This document shows positions 25,691-34,860 of a DNA stretch of 54,353 nt, piece after piece. The notes under the pieces were generated by a model. It was not told the origin of the DNA. It saw only the letters and a list, made by a program, of their open reading frames with translations, and made no database searches. Position 1 is the first letter of the stretch; each line of letters begins with the position of its first letter. A program made the position numbers and the translations under genes. This DNA is from AB-629-J13 sp964496365 (GTDB lineage: Bacteria > Fidelibacterota > Marinisomatia > Marinisomatales > AB-629-J13), in the NCBI GenBank assembly GCA_964496365.1, contig CAZBZK010000004.1, positions 1-54,353 of the forward strand. The letters are read 5' to 3'.

Positions 25691-27514
25691 TCAATAAAAG
25701 AATAAAGGGATGTAGGTTAAAATTAAAACAAATATTAACCGAATCAAGAAAAATGGTAGCGTCGCACTGTATAAAACCGGCATTGACTTATTAAACCGAT
25801 ATGCTGATAAAAATAAATTCATTCCAATTGGAGGTGTAAAAAATCCTAATTCAAGATTCGCAATAAATATAATAGCTAAATGAACAGGATCTAATTGAAA
25901 GTATAATCCTAAGGGTGTAATGAGTGGAACAAAAACTATGATTGCTGAAAAAATATCCATCATGCAACCAACGAGAATCAATAACCCATTTAACAAAAGC
26001 AAAAATACAATTCTTGAAGAAATGGTAGCTTGAATCCATTCTAATAATTTCATTGGGATTTGTGCATCTACTAAATATGCAGTCAATCCCATGGCTACAC
26101 CCAAAATAATTAATACTCCTCCAATTAAAGTAGCACAATTAATGATAATTCGTGGTAGCTCTTTTAGAGGTAAATCTCTGTATATCAATATTTCGATGGT
26201 TATTATATACACAACAGTAAATGCAGCTGTTTCTACTAATGTCATATATCCGCTAAATACCGAGAATAATATTAAAAAAGGAATTACTATTTCCCACTTG
26301 GCCACCCAAAAACTCTCATATAATTTTTCCCGACTAAAGGTTGCTTTTTGAATTTTTTGCTTTGATCCCTGAAAATATACCCAACCCACCATGCACATGA
26401 CCAGCATCAAACCGGGGAAGAATCCCTGAATAAATAAATCTCTAATGGAAACCCCTGCGGTAACACCATAAATAATAACAGGAAGACTGGGAGGAAACAG
26501 TAAACCCAGAGAACCAGAAACGGTTATCAATCCTAAAGAGAACTTTTCTGAATATCCCTCCTTAATAAGAAGTGGATATAATATCCCACCTAACGCCAAA
26601 ATCGTAACTCCTGATCCCCCTGTAAGTGCTGTAAAGAAGGAACACAATAAAACCACAATAACCGGAGTTCCTCCTTTTACCCAACCAAAGGCATGAATAA
26701 AAAAATCATATATCCTTTTGGGTGCTCCACTTTCTGCTAAAATATATCCTCCTAACGTGAATAGTGGAATTGTAGGGAGAGTTGGAGATACTACTATTCG
26801 ATATGTTTCTGCAGTAATGGTTGCAATGGGAGTTCCATCCATCCAAAAATACAACACAGATAATCCACCCAATGCTAAAAAAATGGGAAGTCCGTTATAG
26901 ACAGAAATTAAAATTATGAGACTTCCAATCCATGAAAACCATTGCGAATATTGAAGATCTCCTGAAAAACAAATAAAATACCACCCAATAGTCATCATGA
27001 TGATAGATGCCCGGTACAACACAGTTTTTCCGCTCCGTAAAATGACTTCAAATGCTATAAAGAAAAATCCTATGGGAATGATTAATTGTGCAACCCAACG
27101 AGGAATGTGTGGTGCAATATCAATGGGAAATTGAAATTCAGTTTTTATTAATTCGATACTACCCCAAATCAACGCACATAAAATAATGAACGAAACTACT
27201 TTTGAAAACCACCGTCCAAAATGATATTCTTCGTCATGGGTAAATAATGGTTGTCGAGAGAGTGCTAATAATTTATTTTGTCGTGTAGCGAGTACCGCTC
27301 CTAAAAATCCCACCCATAGTGTCAAATGCTGGATAATTAATTGTGACGCAGGAATAGGATTAAGCTGAAATATTCTCGCTACTATTTCGTAGAACGGCAA
27401 AAATGTAATAGCGAAAAACACTGAAATTGCCAGAACATCTTCACCCCATTTTAATCCTTCAGAAAATTGATTTTCAAATGTTTCTTCAGATAAATTTTTA
27501 TTCATCTGAATCAA
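25691..27514 (-). CDS. TRAP transporter permease, fused small (DctQ) and large (DctM) subunits
   Basis: 607 residues, all membrane. The first roughly 190 residues are the four-helix small-subunit domain. The rest is the large DctM/TRAP-M domain: FLALGGLSVLYFW, PTIPLFTLGGYILAESG, FFTALTGGSGVTILALGG, GSLGLLFPPSLPVIIYG and the C-terminal NLELGFFTPPIGMNLFLSAY. The domain drives Na+- or H+-coupled uptake of a solute delivered by the binding protein. It overlaps the binding-protein gene by 17 bp. Fused QM permeases are common, as in sialic-acid SiaQM. The substrate is not readable. Confidence 0.93.
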   Translation of the reverse strand: MIQMNKNLSEETFENQFSEGLKWGEDVLAISVFFAITFLPFYEIVARIFQLNPIPASQLIIQHLTLWVGFLGAVLATRQNKLLALSRQPLFTHDEEYHFGRWFSKVVSFIILCALIWGSIELIKTEFQFPIDIAPHIPRWVAQLIIPIGFFFIAFEVILRSGKTVLYRASIIMMTIGWYFICFSGDLQYSQWFSWIGSLIILISVYNGLPIFLALGGLSVLYFWMDGTPIATITAETYRIVVSPTLPTIPLFTLGGYILAESGAPKRIYDFFIHAFGWVKGGTPVIVVLLCSFFTALTGGSGVTILALGGILYPLLIKEGYSEKFSLGLITVSGSLGLLFPPSLPVIIYGVTAGVSIRDLFIQGFFPGLMLVMCMVGWVYFQGSKQKIQKATFSREKLYESFWVAKWEIVIPFLILFSVFSGYMTLVETAAFTVVYIITIEILIYRDLPLKELPRIIINCATLIGGVLIILGVAMGLTAYLVDAQIPMKLLEWIQATISSRIVFLLLLNGLLILVGCMMDIFSAIIVFVPLITPLGLYFQLDPVHLAIIFIANLELGFFTPPIGMNLFLSAYRFNKSMPVLYSATLPFFLIRLIFVLILTYIPLFFY

Positions 27515-28511
27515 TCATTTCCTTTTTATATTTTTTTTTCAATTCAAGAATTTTATCGAATAAATCAGGATTTTTCCAAATATTTCTGATGGTTGGATAC
27601 CATTCGTTTACAGTGGCGACCCACTTATCTTTTTCCGATTGACTAATGTCTGACACATGTAAATTATATTGTTTCATCACTTCAATGGCATCAGTGTCTT
27701 TGTAACGCATGGTCGATTGATAGGATGTCTCAAAGTCTTGAGAAATTTTCTTAATTATATCTCTATCCTTGGGATCGATTTTATTGAATATGCGTGAATC
27801 AATAATAACTCCTCCAGTTAATAAACCCCATTTCATATCCAGAAAATAATTGCAAATACCAAACATTTGTTGTGCAAGAGCAAATTGTGGATTCGTCGCA
27901 ATGGCATCAATTAATCCGGTTTGAAGCCCTGGAAGCAGATCCACTGAAGATAATGAAACAGATTGATATCCTGCTTTTTTCCAAATTTCTGAAAATTTAT
28001 AATCTCCTGCCCAATTAAATATTTTGTGTTCTTTCAAATCGTCAAGATTTTGGACTGGAGTTGTCGTAAACCAATAAACCCAACCCACATCATTATTCAT
28101 GATCATTTCAAATCCACTTTTTCTAATTCCTTCGTATAAATCATCTTTTAGAGCTTCCCGGACAAAATCTACTTCTCCATAACTTTCAAATAAAAGGGGT
28201 ACAAAATACATATAAAAATCAGGATTTAGTTCAGATAATCCCTCTGCCGTGATGGCAGCACCATGAATTTGACCAATTCTCATTTTTCGAATCATATCCC
28301 TTTCATCACCAATAACACCACCGGGATAAATTCTCGATTTAACTCGACCCTCTGTTGCTTGCTCCCATTGTTGTCCAAGGTCAATCAACAAATAATACCA
28401 TTCCGACCCTTCAGGAGCTAATGTAGCCAATTTTATAATCGTTTTCTTTGCTATCGCAGGAACTATTAAAGAAACAAAAATAACAATAGTAATAAAATTT
28501 TTCATATTCAT
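27498..28511 (-). CDS. TRAP transporter substrate-binding protein (DctP family, TatP-like)
   Basis: 337 residues with a signal peptide (about 1-21). The DctP family is recognisable from IKLATLAPEGSEWY, RIYPGGVIGDERDMIRKMRIGQI, MYFVPLLF and LLPGLQTGLIDAI. The conserved ligand-carboxylate arginine, usually in a segment like 'LKGLKIR', is replaced by KIFNW (163-167). This suggests the ligand is not a simple carboxylate, as proposed for TatT-associated TRAP systems of Treponema. It lies 9 bp after the TatT-type gene and overlaps the permease gene by 17 bp. Confidence 0.88.
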   Translation of the reverse strand: MNMKNFITIVIFVSLIVPAIAKKTIIKLATLAPEGSEWYYLLIDLGQQWEQATEGRVKSRIYPGGVIGDERDMIRKMRIGQIHGAAITAEGLSELNPDFYMYFVPLLFESYGEVDFVREALKDDLYEGIRKSGFEMIMNNDVGWVYWFTTTPVQNLDDLKEHKIFNWAGDYKFSEIWKKAGYQSVSLSSVDLLPGLQTGLIDAIATNPQFALAQQMFGICNYFLDMKWGLLTGGVIIDSRIFNKIDPKDRDIIKKISQDFETSYQSTMRYKDTDAIEVMKQYNLHVSDISQSEKDKWVATVNEWYPTIRNIWKNPDLFDKILELKKKYKKEMIDSDE

Positions 28512-28520
28512 ATTGGAAAT

Positions 28521-29414
28521 TTAATAAAATAAATCATCAATTCTGGACAGTAACCATCTCGCCCTTTTTTTAGCGATTATATTTTGTAAATTTTTATAAT
28601 CATCCTCTATTTGTGGAATTGATAATACGGAATTCAACAAATTTTCGAATTCAATTTTGTCTTGATTTTTTATAGAAACCGATTCAGCGTATGCCAAATA
28701 TGGACTGGCATCCAATCCGTTGGATAATTCAATCGCTTTTTCAAAATAGATTTTTACTTTCTGTTTCTTTGTCTCCGAGACAGGAAATTCTGCCATAGTA
28801 TATGAAATCAGGGCACTGTAAATACTCCCATTTTCCCAATTTGGATTTAAACTGAGTGCTGTATGAAAAAGTAATCCAACCTGCGGAAATAAAACTAATG
28901 TTTGAGGTGATCCTTTCCCTGCTTTAATAAGCCCTCCAATATTAACTGCTGTCCAATATAAGTTTGAAATATGGTCTGAGGAAAAATGTATCCTTGTCTC
29001 TTCTGGATTCAGTAACCATTCTTCAAAATTGGGATAATATATTGTAAGAGCTTTTTTCCCTAATTTTATTCCTGACTGAAAATATTGATATGCTTGAGAA
29101 TAATAGTTAAGAGCAATTGAAATATCTTCGCTCATAGATTGGTCTCCCTTTTCCAAATGAAAAGCATATCCAAATTGGGTACACAATTTTTGTGCCTCGA
29201 ACTGCAATATGGGATCTTTTGGATTTTTTTCTGCTTTTCGTAATGCCCGTTTAACCTTTTCTTCGAATATGTGTTCACTGAGATGAGGATGATGAATCAT
29301 TAAATACGTCGCGGAACACCCATTTGCTCCGAATATAATTAAAATGATTCCAATAGAATAAATAAATCTCTTCAAATTGAAATTACCGTAAAAATAATTT
29401 ACAGAAATAAACAC
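28521..29414 (-). CDS. TatT-type TPR lipoprotein of a TRAP transporter
   Basis: 297 residues from a GTG start at 29414. A TTG at 29375 would give MKRFIYSIGIILIIFGANGC, a cleaner lipoprotein signal, and is a credible alternative start. The mature protein is helical with TPR-like pairs (YYSQAYQYFQSGIKLGKKA, AKGSPQTLVLFPQVGLLFHTAL, YFEKAIELSNG). The layout resembles Treponema TatT (TP0956 family), a trimeric periplasmic partner of the TRAP binding protein. The order TatT, binding protein, permease here supports that role. I could not confirm individual ligand residues. Confidence 0.75.
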   Translation of the reverse strand: MFISVNYFYGNFNLKRFIYSIGIILIIFGANGCSATYLMIHHPHLSEHIFEEKVKRALRKAEKNPKDPILQFEAQKLCTQFGYAFHLEKGDQSMSEDISIALNYYSQAYQYFQSGIKLGKKALTIYYPNFEEWLLNPEETRIHFSSDHISNLYWTAVNIGGLIKAGKGSPQTLVLFPQVGLLFHTALSLNPNWENGSIYSALISYTMAEFPVSETKKQKVKIYFEKAIELSNGLDASPYLAYAESVSIKNQDKIEFENLLNSVLSIPQIEDDYKNLQNIIAKKRARWLLSRIDDLFY

Positions 29415-29500
29415 ACTTCCCTATTATCTACAAATGGTTCATAACCATAAAGTTAATCTAAATATTAACCCCAGTTTCTGACCATCCATAATTATCATAT

Positions 29501-29553
29501 TTTTCGTTTTCCTTTACGAAAATTTATCTCCTCCATTTCTCAAGAATTGAGAA
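29501..29553. other. Two adjacent short hairpins between glyA and the tatT-like gene
   Basis: Two inverted repeats lie in the 153-base gap: TTTTCGT/ACGAAAA (29501-29507 with 29516-29522, 8-base loop) and TTCTCAA/TTGAGAA (29537-29543 with 29547-29553, 3-base loop). The second lies 15 bases after the glyA stop. Neither has a U-tract in the sense of the minus-strand genes, so they are weak as intrinsic terminators but could mark the 3' end of the glyA transcript. Confidence 0.3.
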
Positions 29554-29567
29554 GAATGAGAGTGTTC

Positions 29568-30869
29568 TTATGAGCTATATAATTTTTGATATAGTGGAAA
29601 GTCATTGCATAACTCATGAACCTGATTTTTAATTTGATTTATTTTGGATTCATTTCCATGATTATGTAAAACTAAATCAATCATTTTTGCAATAGTTTCC
29701 ATTTGATTTTTTTTCATTCCTCGGGTAGTGATTGCTGGTGTACCTAATCGAATTCCACTAGTGACAAATGGACTTCTTTCATCGAAAGGAACCATGTTTT
29801 TATTGACAGTAATTCCAGCTTGTTCTAAAATATTTTCAGCTGCTTTTCCCGTGATATTTTTATTGGTCAAATCTATCAAAATAACATGTGTATCTGTACC
29901 TCCCGAGACTACATCATAATTCTTACGTTTCAAAGATTCAGCTAATGCTTTTGCATTTAAAATAATTTGAGACGTATAATCCTTAAAAGAGGGTTGAAGT
30001 GCTTCTTTAAAGGCAACCGCTTTTGCTGCAATCACATGCATAAGAGGTCCTCCTTGGATTCCGGGCATAACGGTAGAATCAATTAATTCCGATATATTTT
30101 TAACACGTCCTGATTTTGGGGCAACTTTTCCCCATATATTTTCTTTGTCTTTGCCCATTAAAATCATCCCTCCTCTGGGCCCCCTTAATGTTTTATGGGT
30201 AGTTGCGGTAACAACATCACAAAATGGCATAGGAGAAGGATGGAGACCCGTTGCGACTAATCCTGCAGGATGAGCTATATCTGCCATCAAAAAAGCTTCT
30301 ACATCTTTTGCAACGGTTTTAAATTCTTCAAATTCAATATATCGTGGATAAACAGTTCCACCGCAAATAATCAATTTTGGTTTGTGTTCTTTTGCCAATT
30401 TGGAAATTTCATCAAAATTTACGGTTCCCGTATCTTTAGAAACTCGATAAGAAACAAAATTAAAAAGTTTACCTGAAAAATTAACAGAACTTCCATGAGT
30501 TAAATGACCACCATGTGCCAAATCCAATCCCATCACGGTATCACCCACATTTAAAAATGTCATTAATACCGCCATATTAGCCTGCGACCCAGAATGGGGT
30601 TGAACATTTACATAACTCGCATTAAAGAGTTGTTTTGCTCTTTCTCGAGCTATATTTTCAACATCATCAACAAATTCACAACCACCATAATACCTTTTCC
30701 CTGGATACCCTTCAGCATATTTATTGGTCATGACTCCACCGGTTGCTTCCAAGACTGCAGTACTCACAAAATTTTCAGATGCAATCAGTTCAATGGTATT
30801 TCTTTCTCGATTATATTCCTTTGAAATAATATCAAAAACAGTTTCATCGGTTTGTCGGAGAGATTTCAA
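29568..30869 (-). CDS. glyA: Serine hydroxymethyltransferase
   Basis: 433 residues, family-typical length. It converts serine and tetrahydrofolate to glycine and methylene-THF. Visible motifs are ELIASENFVS, YAEGYPGKRYYGG, the PHSGSQANMAV cofactor region, DIAHPAGLVATG and TTHKTLRGPRGG with the PLP-binding lysine at about 226. The start lies 1 bp after the upstream TPR lipoprotein gene, so it is probably read as the last gene of that unit. Confidence 0.96.
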   Translation of the reverse strand: MKSLRQTDETVFDIISKEYNRERNTIELIASENFVSTAVLEATGGVMTNKYAEGYPGKRYYGGCEFVDDVENIARERAKQLFNASYVNVQPHSGSQANMAVLMTFLNVGDTVMGLDLAHGGHLTHGSSVNFSGKLFNFVSYRVSKDTGTVNFDEISKLAKEHKPKLIICGGTVYPRYIEFEEFKTVAKDVEAFLMADIAHPAGLVATGLHPSPMPFCDVVTATTHKTLRGPRGGMILMGKDKENIWGKVAPKSGRVKNISELIDSTVMPGIQGGPLMHVIAAKAVAFKEALQPSFKDYTSQIILNAKALAESLKRKNYDVVSGGTDTHVILIDLTNKNITGKAAENILEQAGITVNKNMVPFDERSPFVTSGIRLGTPAITTRGMKKNQMETIAKMIDLVLHNHGNESKINQIKNQVHELCNDFPLYQKLYSS

Positions 30870-30870
30870 T

Positions 30871-32154
30871 TTACCAATCTGACTGCTTCATTAATTTATC
30901 TTCTACCCACTGATAGCAAGAAGATGAGGGTTGAATAAATCCCTTTCTTTGAGAACTTTGATCTAACATAAACCAATTCGCCTTGCCAAACAAAACTTCA
31001 TTTTCTTTTAACCACTTCATAGAACTTGAATTTCTTCTATATCCTTTCTTCTCTGCCTTTTCAAATTCATTGTATGCCATGGTTGCAACTATTCGATCAT
31101 CCAAAGAAATCATTTCACTTCTGCAGTATTGAAATCCTCGGTAATATACAGTTCCTAATTGACTTAATGTTTCACCAGATGAACGGGAAATTTTATGTGC
31201 TTTTTTTGCCCACTTAATCCCTTTATCAAAACGGTTTAATTCGATATTTATATTTGAAATTTTGATAGCAATTCTTACATCTCTTGGGTCCAACATATAC
31301 AATTCTTCGTATGTTTCTGAAGCAGACTCAAGTTCATCCAACTCAAAATACACCTCACCTAAGGTTCTAATTGCAACTTTATTTTCTGAATCTATTCTTA
31401 TTACTTTTTCTAATACCTTAACTGCTTCACTACTTCTACTATTTTCAATTAATCGTTCAGCATAGTCCAAACCATAAAATACATTATCAGGATTTTTGTC
31501 AAGTCTTTCCTTGATATATTCTAGTGGGTCTTCTCCGCTTTTTTCTAATGCAAGTGCCAGTTCTCCTTGTGCAATTTCGTTTTCAGGATTTTGTTTTAGC
31601 AATCGTTTTAATATAAAAACTTGATCGTCAAACCGTTCCAATTCCGCATAGGCATTGGATAGATCAATCATTAATTGTGAGTCATTTTCTGTCATGTCAA
31701 CCAATCTCTCCATCTCATTAATATAAAGTTCTGATTTATTTTGTTTTTTGTATGAATAGGCAAGCCTTTTTCGTAAGTTTACATTTTTGGGAAGTTTTTG
31801 TAATCCTTTTAAAATCACTTTTTCTGATTCTTCAAATTCACCCAGATATTCATGTGCAATTGCATAATATTGATAAATTTCCTCGGGAGGGGCTAAAACC
31901 GAATCATATTCATCACAACCCAATTCAATGATCTGGGAATACATTTCAGCAGTATTCTGCCAATTTCTATTTCGGTAATATTCTGCGGCACTACTCATAA
32001 AACGAGGACACTTTAATCTTCGAAGAGAATCCAGTTTAGCTTGTTCTTTTTCTGATTTATAGTCTGTATTCGACGACGGTGGGACACACATCGTTACCAT
32101 AAACATTATAAAGACAAACCCTAAGATCATCAATCCGTTTTTCGGCTTTCTCAT
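30871..32154 (-). CDS. TPR-repeat lipoprotein or membrane protein
   Basis: 427 residues. A hydrophobic N-terminus (about 8-23) ends in MVTMCVPPS, a loose lipobox with Cys at about 23. About eight TPR-like helical pairs run from 50 to 340, for example YYAIAHEYLGEFEESEKVIL, AYAELERFDDQVFILKRLL and AIRTLGEVYFELDELESASE. This suggests a periplasmic scaffold; no catalytic motif is visible. It directly follows the barrel-like gene at 32155 and precedes glyA by 1 bp. Confidence 0.75.
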   Translation of the reverse strand: MRKPKNGLMILGFVFIMFMVTMCVPPSSNTDYKSEKEQAKLDSLRRLKCPRFMSSAAEYYRNRNWQNTAEMYSQIIELGCDEYDSVLAPPEEIYQYYAIAHEYLGEFEESEKVILKGLQKLPKNVNLRKRLAYSYKKQNKSELYINEMERLVDMTENDSQLMIDLSNAYAELERFDDQVFILKRLLKQNPENEIAQGELALALEKSGEDPLEYIKERLDKNPDNVFYGLDYAERLIENSRSSEAVKVLEKVIRIDSENKVAIRTLGEVYFELDELESASETYEELYMLDPRDVRIAIKISNINIELNRFDKGIKWAKKAHKISRSSGETLSQLGTVYYRGFQYCRSEMISLDDRIVATMAYNEFEKAEKKGYRRNSSSMKWLKENEVLFGKANWFMLDQSSQRKGFIQPSSSCYQWVEDKLMKQSDW

Positions 32155-33420
32155 TTATCTATTTCTCCTTTTTACAAACCAAATATCTCCAATTGTCAAT
32201 CCGATTTTAATTGATTTTTCTGTTTCATTTATTAAATGGTCTCCTCTCAAATTTGAGTGAATGTATGCAATATCAACTTGATTTCCCAATTTTCCAAAAG
32301 GCAGTCCAATTCCAAGTGATACATCCTGTTTATTGATTTTATCGGACTGATTTTGAAATGATAATTGTGAAAATGAATATCCTATCCTCCAATGAAATTT
32401 ATCATAAAAAGAGCTGGGAAAATTATCAGCATATTTCAGCAATCCTTGAGAAATATACCACTTCTTTGAAATCCCATTATTAAAGGATGTTAATTTTTCT
32501 GGAACTGAATAAGTATTTTTCCAAAAGCCTCCTTCATACAATAAGGCAATATTCGAAGAAGGCACCATTTTTACACCTGCCTTTAATTCAAAAGGATTAT
32601 AAAATTTTTCAAGATTGATAACCTCAGGTGTCGGAGATTTATCTATTCCGGGGAAGTCATAGGGAGCTATATCGTGAATCCCATTTTGGTTTCTATCCAA
32701 AAATGGTTGATAGGATTCAATTTCAGCATTAAAATCACGTAGAGTCCATCCTAAATTAAAATAAAAAGTGAATTCTTTAGCATCATATAAAATGGGTTTG
32801 GTAGAGTAAAATAATTTTGTGACGATGCCTTTGAATAGTTTTCGTTGATTAAATATTAATGTAATTTCATCAACATCTGCCAGTTCTTGTACCCGGACTG
32901 AACCAAATAAAAAATCAAATTCTATCCCTCCAAATCCTTTCGATCCTAATGAAAATCCCCCACTTACTTGTAGTGAAGAAATGCCTCCAGTATATTTTAA
33001 TTCTTGAATCTGATTTTGAGGTTCATTTGGTTGACCTACTAAAGTGTTGTTATTCGATAGAACCATATTTTGATTTACATAAGGGCTCAATCCGATTCCA
33101 AATGCATATTTTTCTTTGATTGGAATGATAAAAATCAATCCATCCAAATTCGAATGTTGATTTTGTATATTATCTCGATTGAAAAATTGGGTTGACCCTC
33201 GAAATGTACCGGAAAAAAGAGTAAACTTTGAAGAAGACCACGTGGACGGATTTGACAAAGAAATATTTTGTTGAAAGGTAGGAATCAACCCCGAGGATGA
33301 AATTCCTGACGAAGCAACATCACTATTTTCAGGCGGTAATCCCATGCCATAAATATCCACTTTACTTTGAGTAAAGGATAATCCAATAAAAAGTGAAGAT
33401 GTTAAAATAAATTTAATCAT
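32155..33420 (-). CDS. Predicted outer-membrane beta-barrel protein
   Basis: 421 residues, not assigned to a named family. A signal peptide (about 1-17) ends with SFTQ, and the mature start SKVDIYGMGLPPENSDVASSG is typical of secreted barrel proteins. The rest is amphipathic beta with glycine-aromatic alternation (FGIGLSPYVNQNMVL, SVSGGFSLGSKGFGGIEF and similar). The extreme C-terminus is polar (VKRRNR), so the classical barrel terminal Phe is missing. It overlaps the lipoprotein gene by 8 bp and abuts the TPR gene, which suggests the three proteins work in one envelope complex. Confidence 0.55.
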   Translation of the reverse strand: MIKFILTSSLFIGLSFTQSKVDIYGMGLPPENSDVASSGISSSGLIPTFQQNISLSNPSTWSSSKFTLFSGTFRGSTQFFNRDNIQNQHSNLDGLIFIIPIKEKYAFGIGLSPYVNQNMVLSNNNTLVGQPNEPQNQIQELKYTGGISSLQVSGGFSLGSKGFGGIEFDFLFGSVRVQELADVDEITLIFNQRKLFKGIVTKLFYSTKPILYDAKEFTFYFNLGWTLRDFNAEIESYQPFLDRNQNGIHDIAPYDFPGIDKSPTPEVINLEKFYNPFELKAGVKMVPSSNIALLYEGGFWKNTYSVPEKLTSFNNGISKKWYISQGLLKYADNFPSSFYDKFHWRIGYSFSQLSFQNQSDKINKQDVSLGIGLPFGKLGNQVDIAYIHSNLRGDHLINETEKSIKIGLTIGDIWFVKRRNR

Positions 33421-34003
33421 GGGTCACAAATTCTAAACTAATATTGGAGTATCCAGAATCTGGTTTTTCAACAGAAATTATGGAAAACGGATCGTTNNNN
33501 NNNNNNNNNNNNNNNNNNNNNNNNNNNNNNNNNNNNNNNNNNNNNNNNNNNNNNNNNNNNNNNNNNNNNNNNNNNNNNNNNNNNNNNNNNNNNNNNTTAA
33601 ATATGGAATCAATATCATCAGAAAGATAAGAAAGGGCAATATTGGGAATTAAATATTGACCAGAATCCGGAAGGTAAATTTTCATTGACATACTATCCAC
33701 AGTATCTGGATTTGAAATTACAATCGCATCACTACTCAATGCATAATATGATGTAAAATCCAAAAGGGAATAATCGCAAAGATAGTTGTTTTTTTCTCCC
33801 GAATACAAATAGCCGTGTTCACCTAATCCTGGAGAAGTTATGTATGAACTTCCGGTAATAATACCGTCAACCGAAAGGGTATGAATTTCAAAATCACCTT
33901 CAATATTCGGCTGATTTATACTATCATTTATGTCAGAACAGGAGAATAGAAATAGGACGGAGATAAATCCAATGGAGACAATGGGTGGTATAAATAATTT
34001 CAT
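33413..34003 (-). CDS. Hypothetical lipoprotein, interrupted by an assembly gap
   Basis: Starts with a 22-residue hydrophobic signal ending in FLFSCSD, a lipobox-like cysteine. About 135 residues are readable before the gap and 27 after it (ending SLEFVTHD). The 100-N run removes the middle, so its length and frame are unknown. That the two parts join in one frame depends on the placeholder length and must not be taken as proof. The visible part is beta-rich and has no known motif. It may pair with the barrel encoded immediately after it (8-bp overlap). Confidence 0.5.
   Translation of the reverse strand: MKLFIPPIVSIGFISVLFLFSCSDINDSINQPNIEGDFEIHTLSVDGIITGSSYITSPGLGEHGYLYSGEKNNYLCDYSLLDFTSYYALSSDAIVISNPDTVDSMSMKIYLPDSGQYLIPNIALSYLSDDIDSIFXXXXXXXXXXXXXXXXXXXXXXXXXXXXXXXXXXNDPFSIISVEKPDSGYSNISLEFVTHD
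33497..33596. other. Assembly gap (100 N)
   Basis: Exactly 100 unknown bases, the conventional placeholder for a scaffold gap of undetermined size. It falls inside the lipoprotein gene at 33413-34003. The contigs on either side may not be truly adjacent, so operon statements across this point are provisional. Confidence 0.98.
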
Positions 34004-34026
34004 TAATATTCAAATTTAGTTTCAAA

Positions 34027-34854
34027 TTAATCTGATGTAATAATCTCGTCAATTTGATCGGCTATAGAAAAATAGTCAGGTGTATCTTCATCATCCCAAT
34101 CAATAATATTTATTTTCTTACTATGCTTTTCGACTGCTTTAAGTTTCATAAAATCATCAGAAAGTGATGAATTTGGATAATTAAAAACTATAACCTTATC
34201 TGCATAATGAACAGCAGTCTCATGGGTGTTAATAATTTCATTATCCAAATAATCAGGTACATTTAACCCTGCTAACTGAAATGCATTCCTACTAAAATTA
34301 CAATAATTATCCATCGAATGAACAATATAGGTTGATTTAATATTTTTATAATTTATATTTTTTGCAACCTTTTCCTTAAATAGTTGATGATATAAAAGTG
34401 GGACTAAACTGGATTGCCAACCATGACATAAATACATATCAGGTTTCCAAAATAAATGAGGCAAAATCGCAAGACCAGCAGTAGCAAAATAAGCGAACCT
34501 GACATCATTATCAGATAAAGGTACACCGTTTCTGGCTTTATACAAGAAATTGGATAAAGGTTTAAACCATTTCTCGTGTTCTAAAAAATAAACTTGTACC
34601 CTTGTTTTGGGTATAAACGCACTTTTCGCAGATGCTACTTGATCTTCTCCACCGAAATTAAAAGGAATTTCTCTCAATCTGATGACTTCTCTTAAAATGT
34701 ATTTTCGTTCACTTATATATCCATATTTGGGTACCATTGTTCTCAAGTCATGAGTTTTTCCTTGTAATAACAAAGAAATTTTAGCAGAATAATCCCCCAT
34801 AATAGATGGTAAGGTAAACGGAGTGATTTCAGGTGTTAAAAAAAAGAGTTTCAT
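34027..34854 (-). CDS. Half-length GT5 (starch/glycogen synthase N-domain-like) protein
   Basis: 275 residues resembling only the N-terminal Rossmann domain of glycogen/starch synthases: LFFLTPEITPF at the start, MVPKYGYI near 60-67, HGWQSSLVPLLYHQLF near 144-159 and YIVHSMDNYCNF near 176-187. The KxGGLGD ADP-glucose motif after the first strand reads TLPSIMGDYS, so it is lost, and the whole C-terminal GT-B domain is absent. Similar short proteins exist in FCB-group genomes. It is unlikely to synthesise glycogen and may be regulatory or have another ligand. It lies 6 bp after the CpoB-like gene. Confidence 0.7.
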   Translation of the reverse strand: MKLFFLTPEITPFTLPSIMGDYSAKISLLLQGKTHDLRTMVPKYGYISERKYILREVIRLREIPFNFGGEDQVASAKSAFIPKTRVQVYFLEHEKWFKPLSNFLYKARNGVPLSDNDVRFAYFATAGLAILPHLFWKPDMYLCHGWQSSLVPLLYHQLFKEKVAKNINYKNIKSTYIVHSMDNYCNFSRNAFQLAGLNVPDYLDNEIINTHETAVHYADKVIVFNYPNSSLSDDFMKLKAVEKHSKKINIIDWDDEDTPDYFSIADQIDEIITSD

Positions 34855-34860
34855 ATTTAT

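Noticed and set aside
29537..29553. Intrinsic terminator for glyA
   Set aside because: The stem is 7 bp and AT-rich and no U-tract follows on the minus strand; kept only as a hairpin.
33444..33629. Plus-strand frame across the N run
   Set aside because: Half of it is unknown bases; not a gene.
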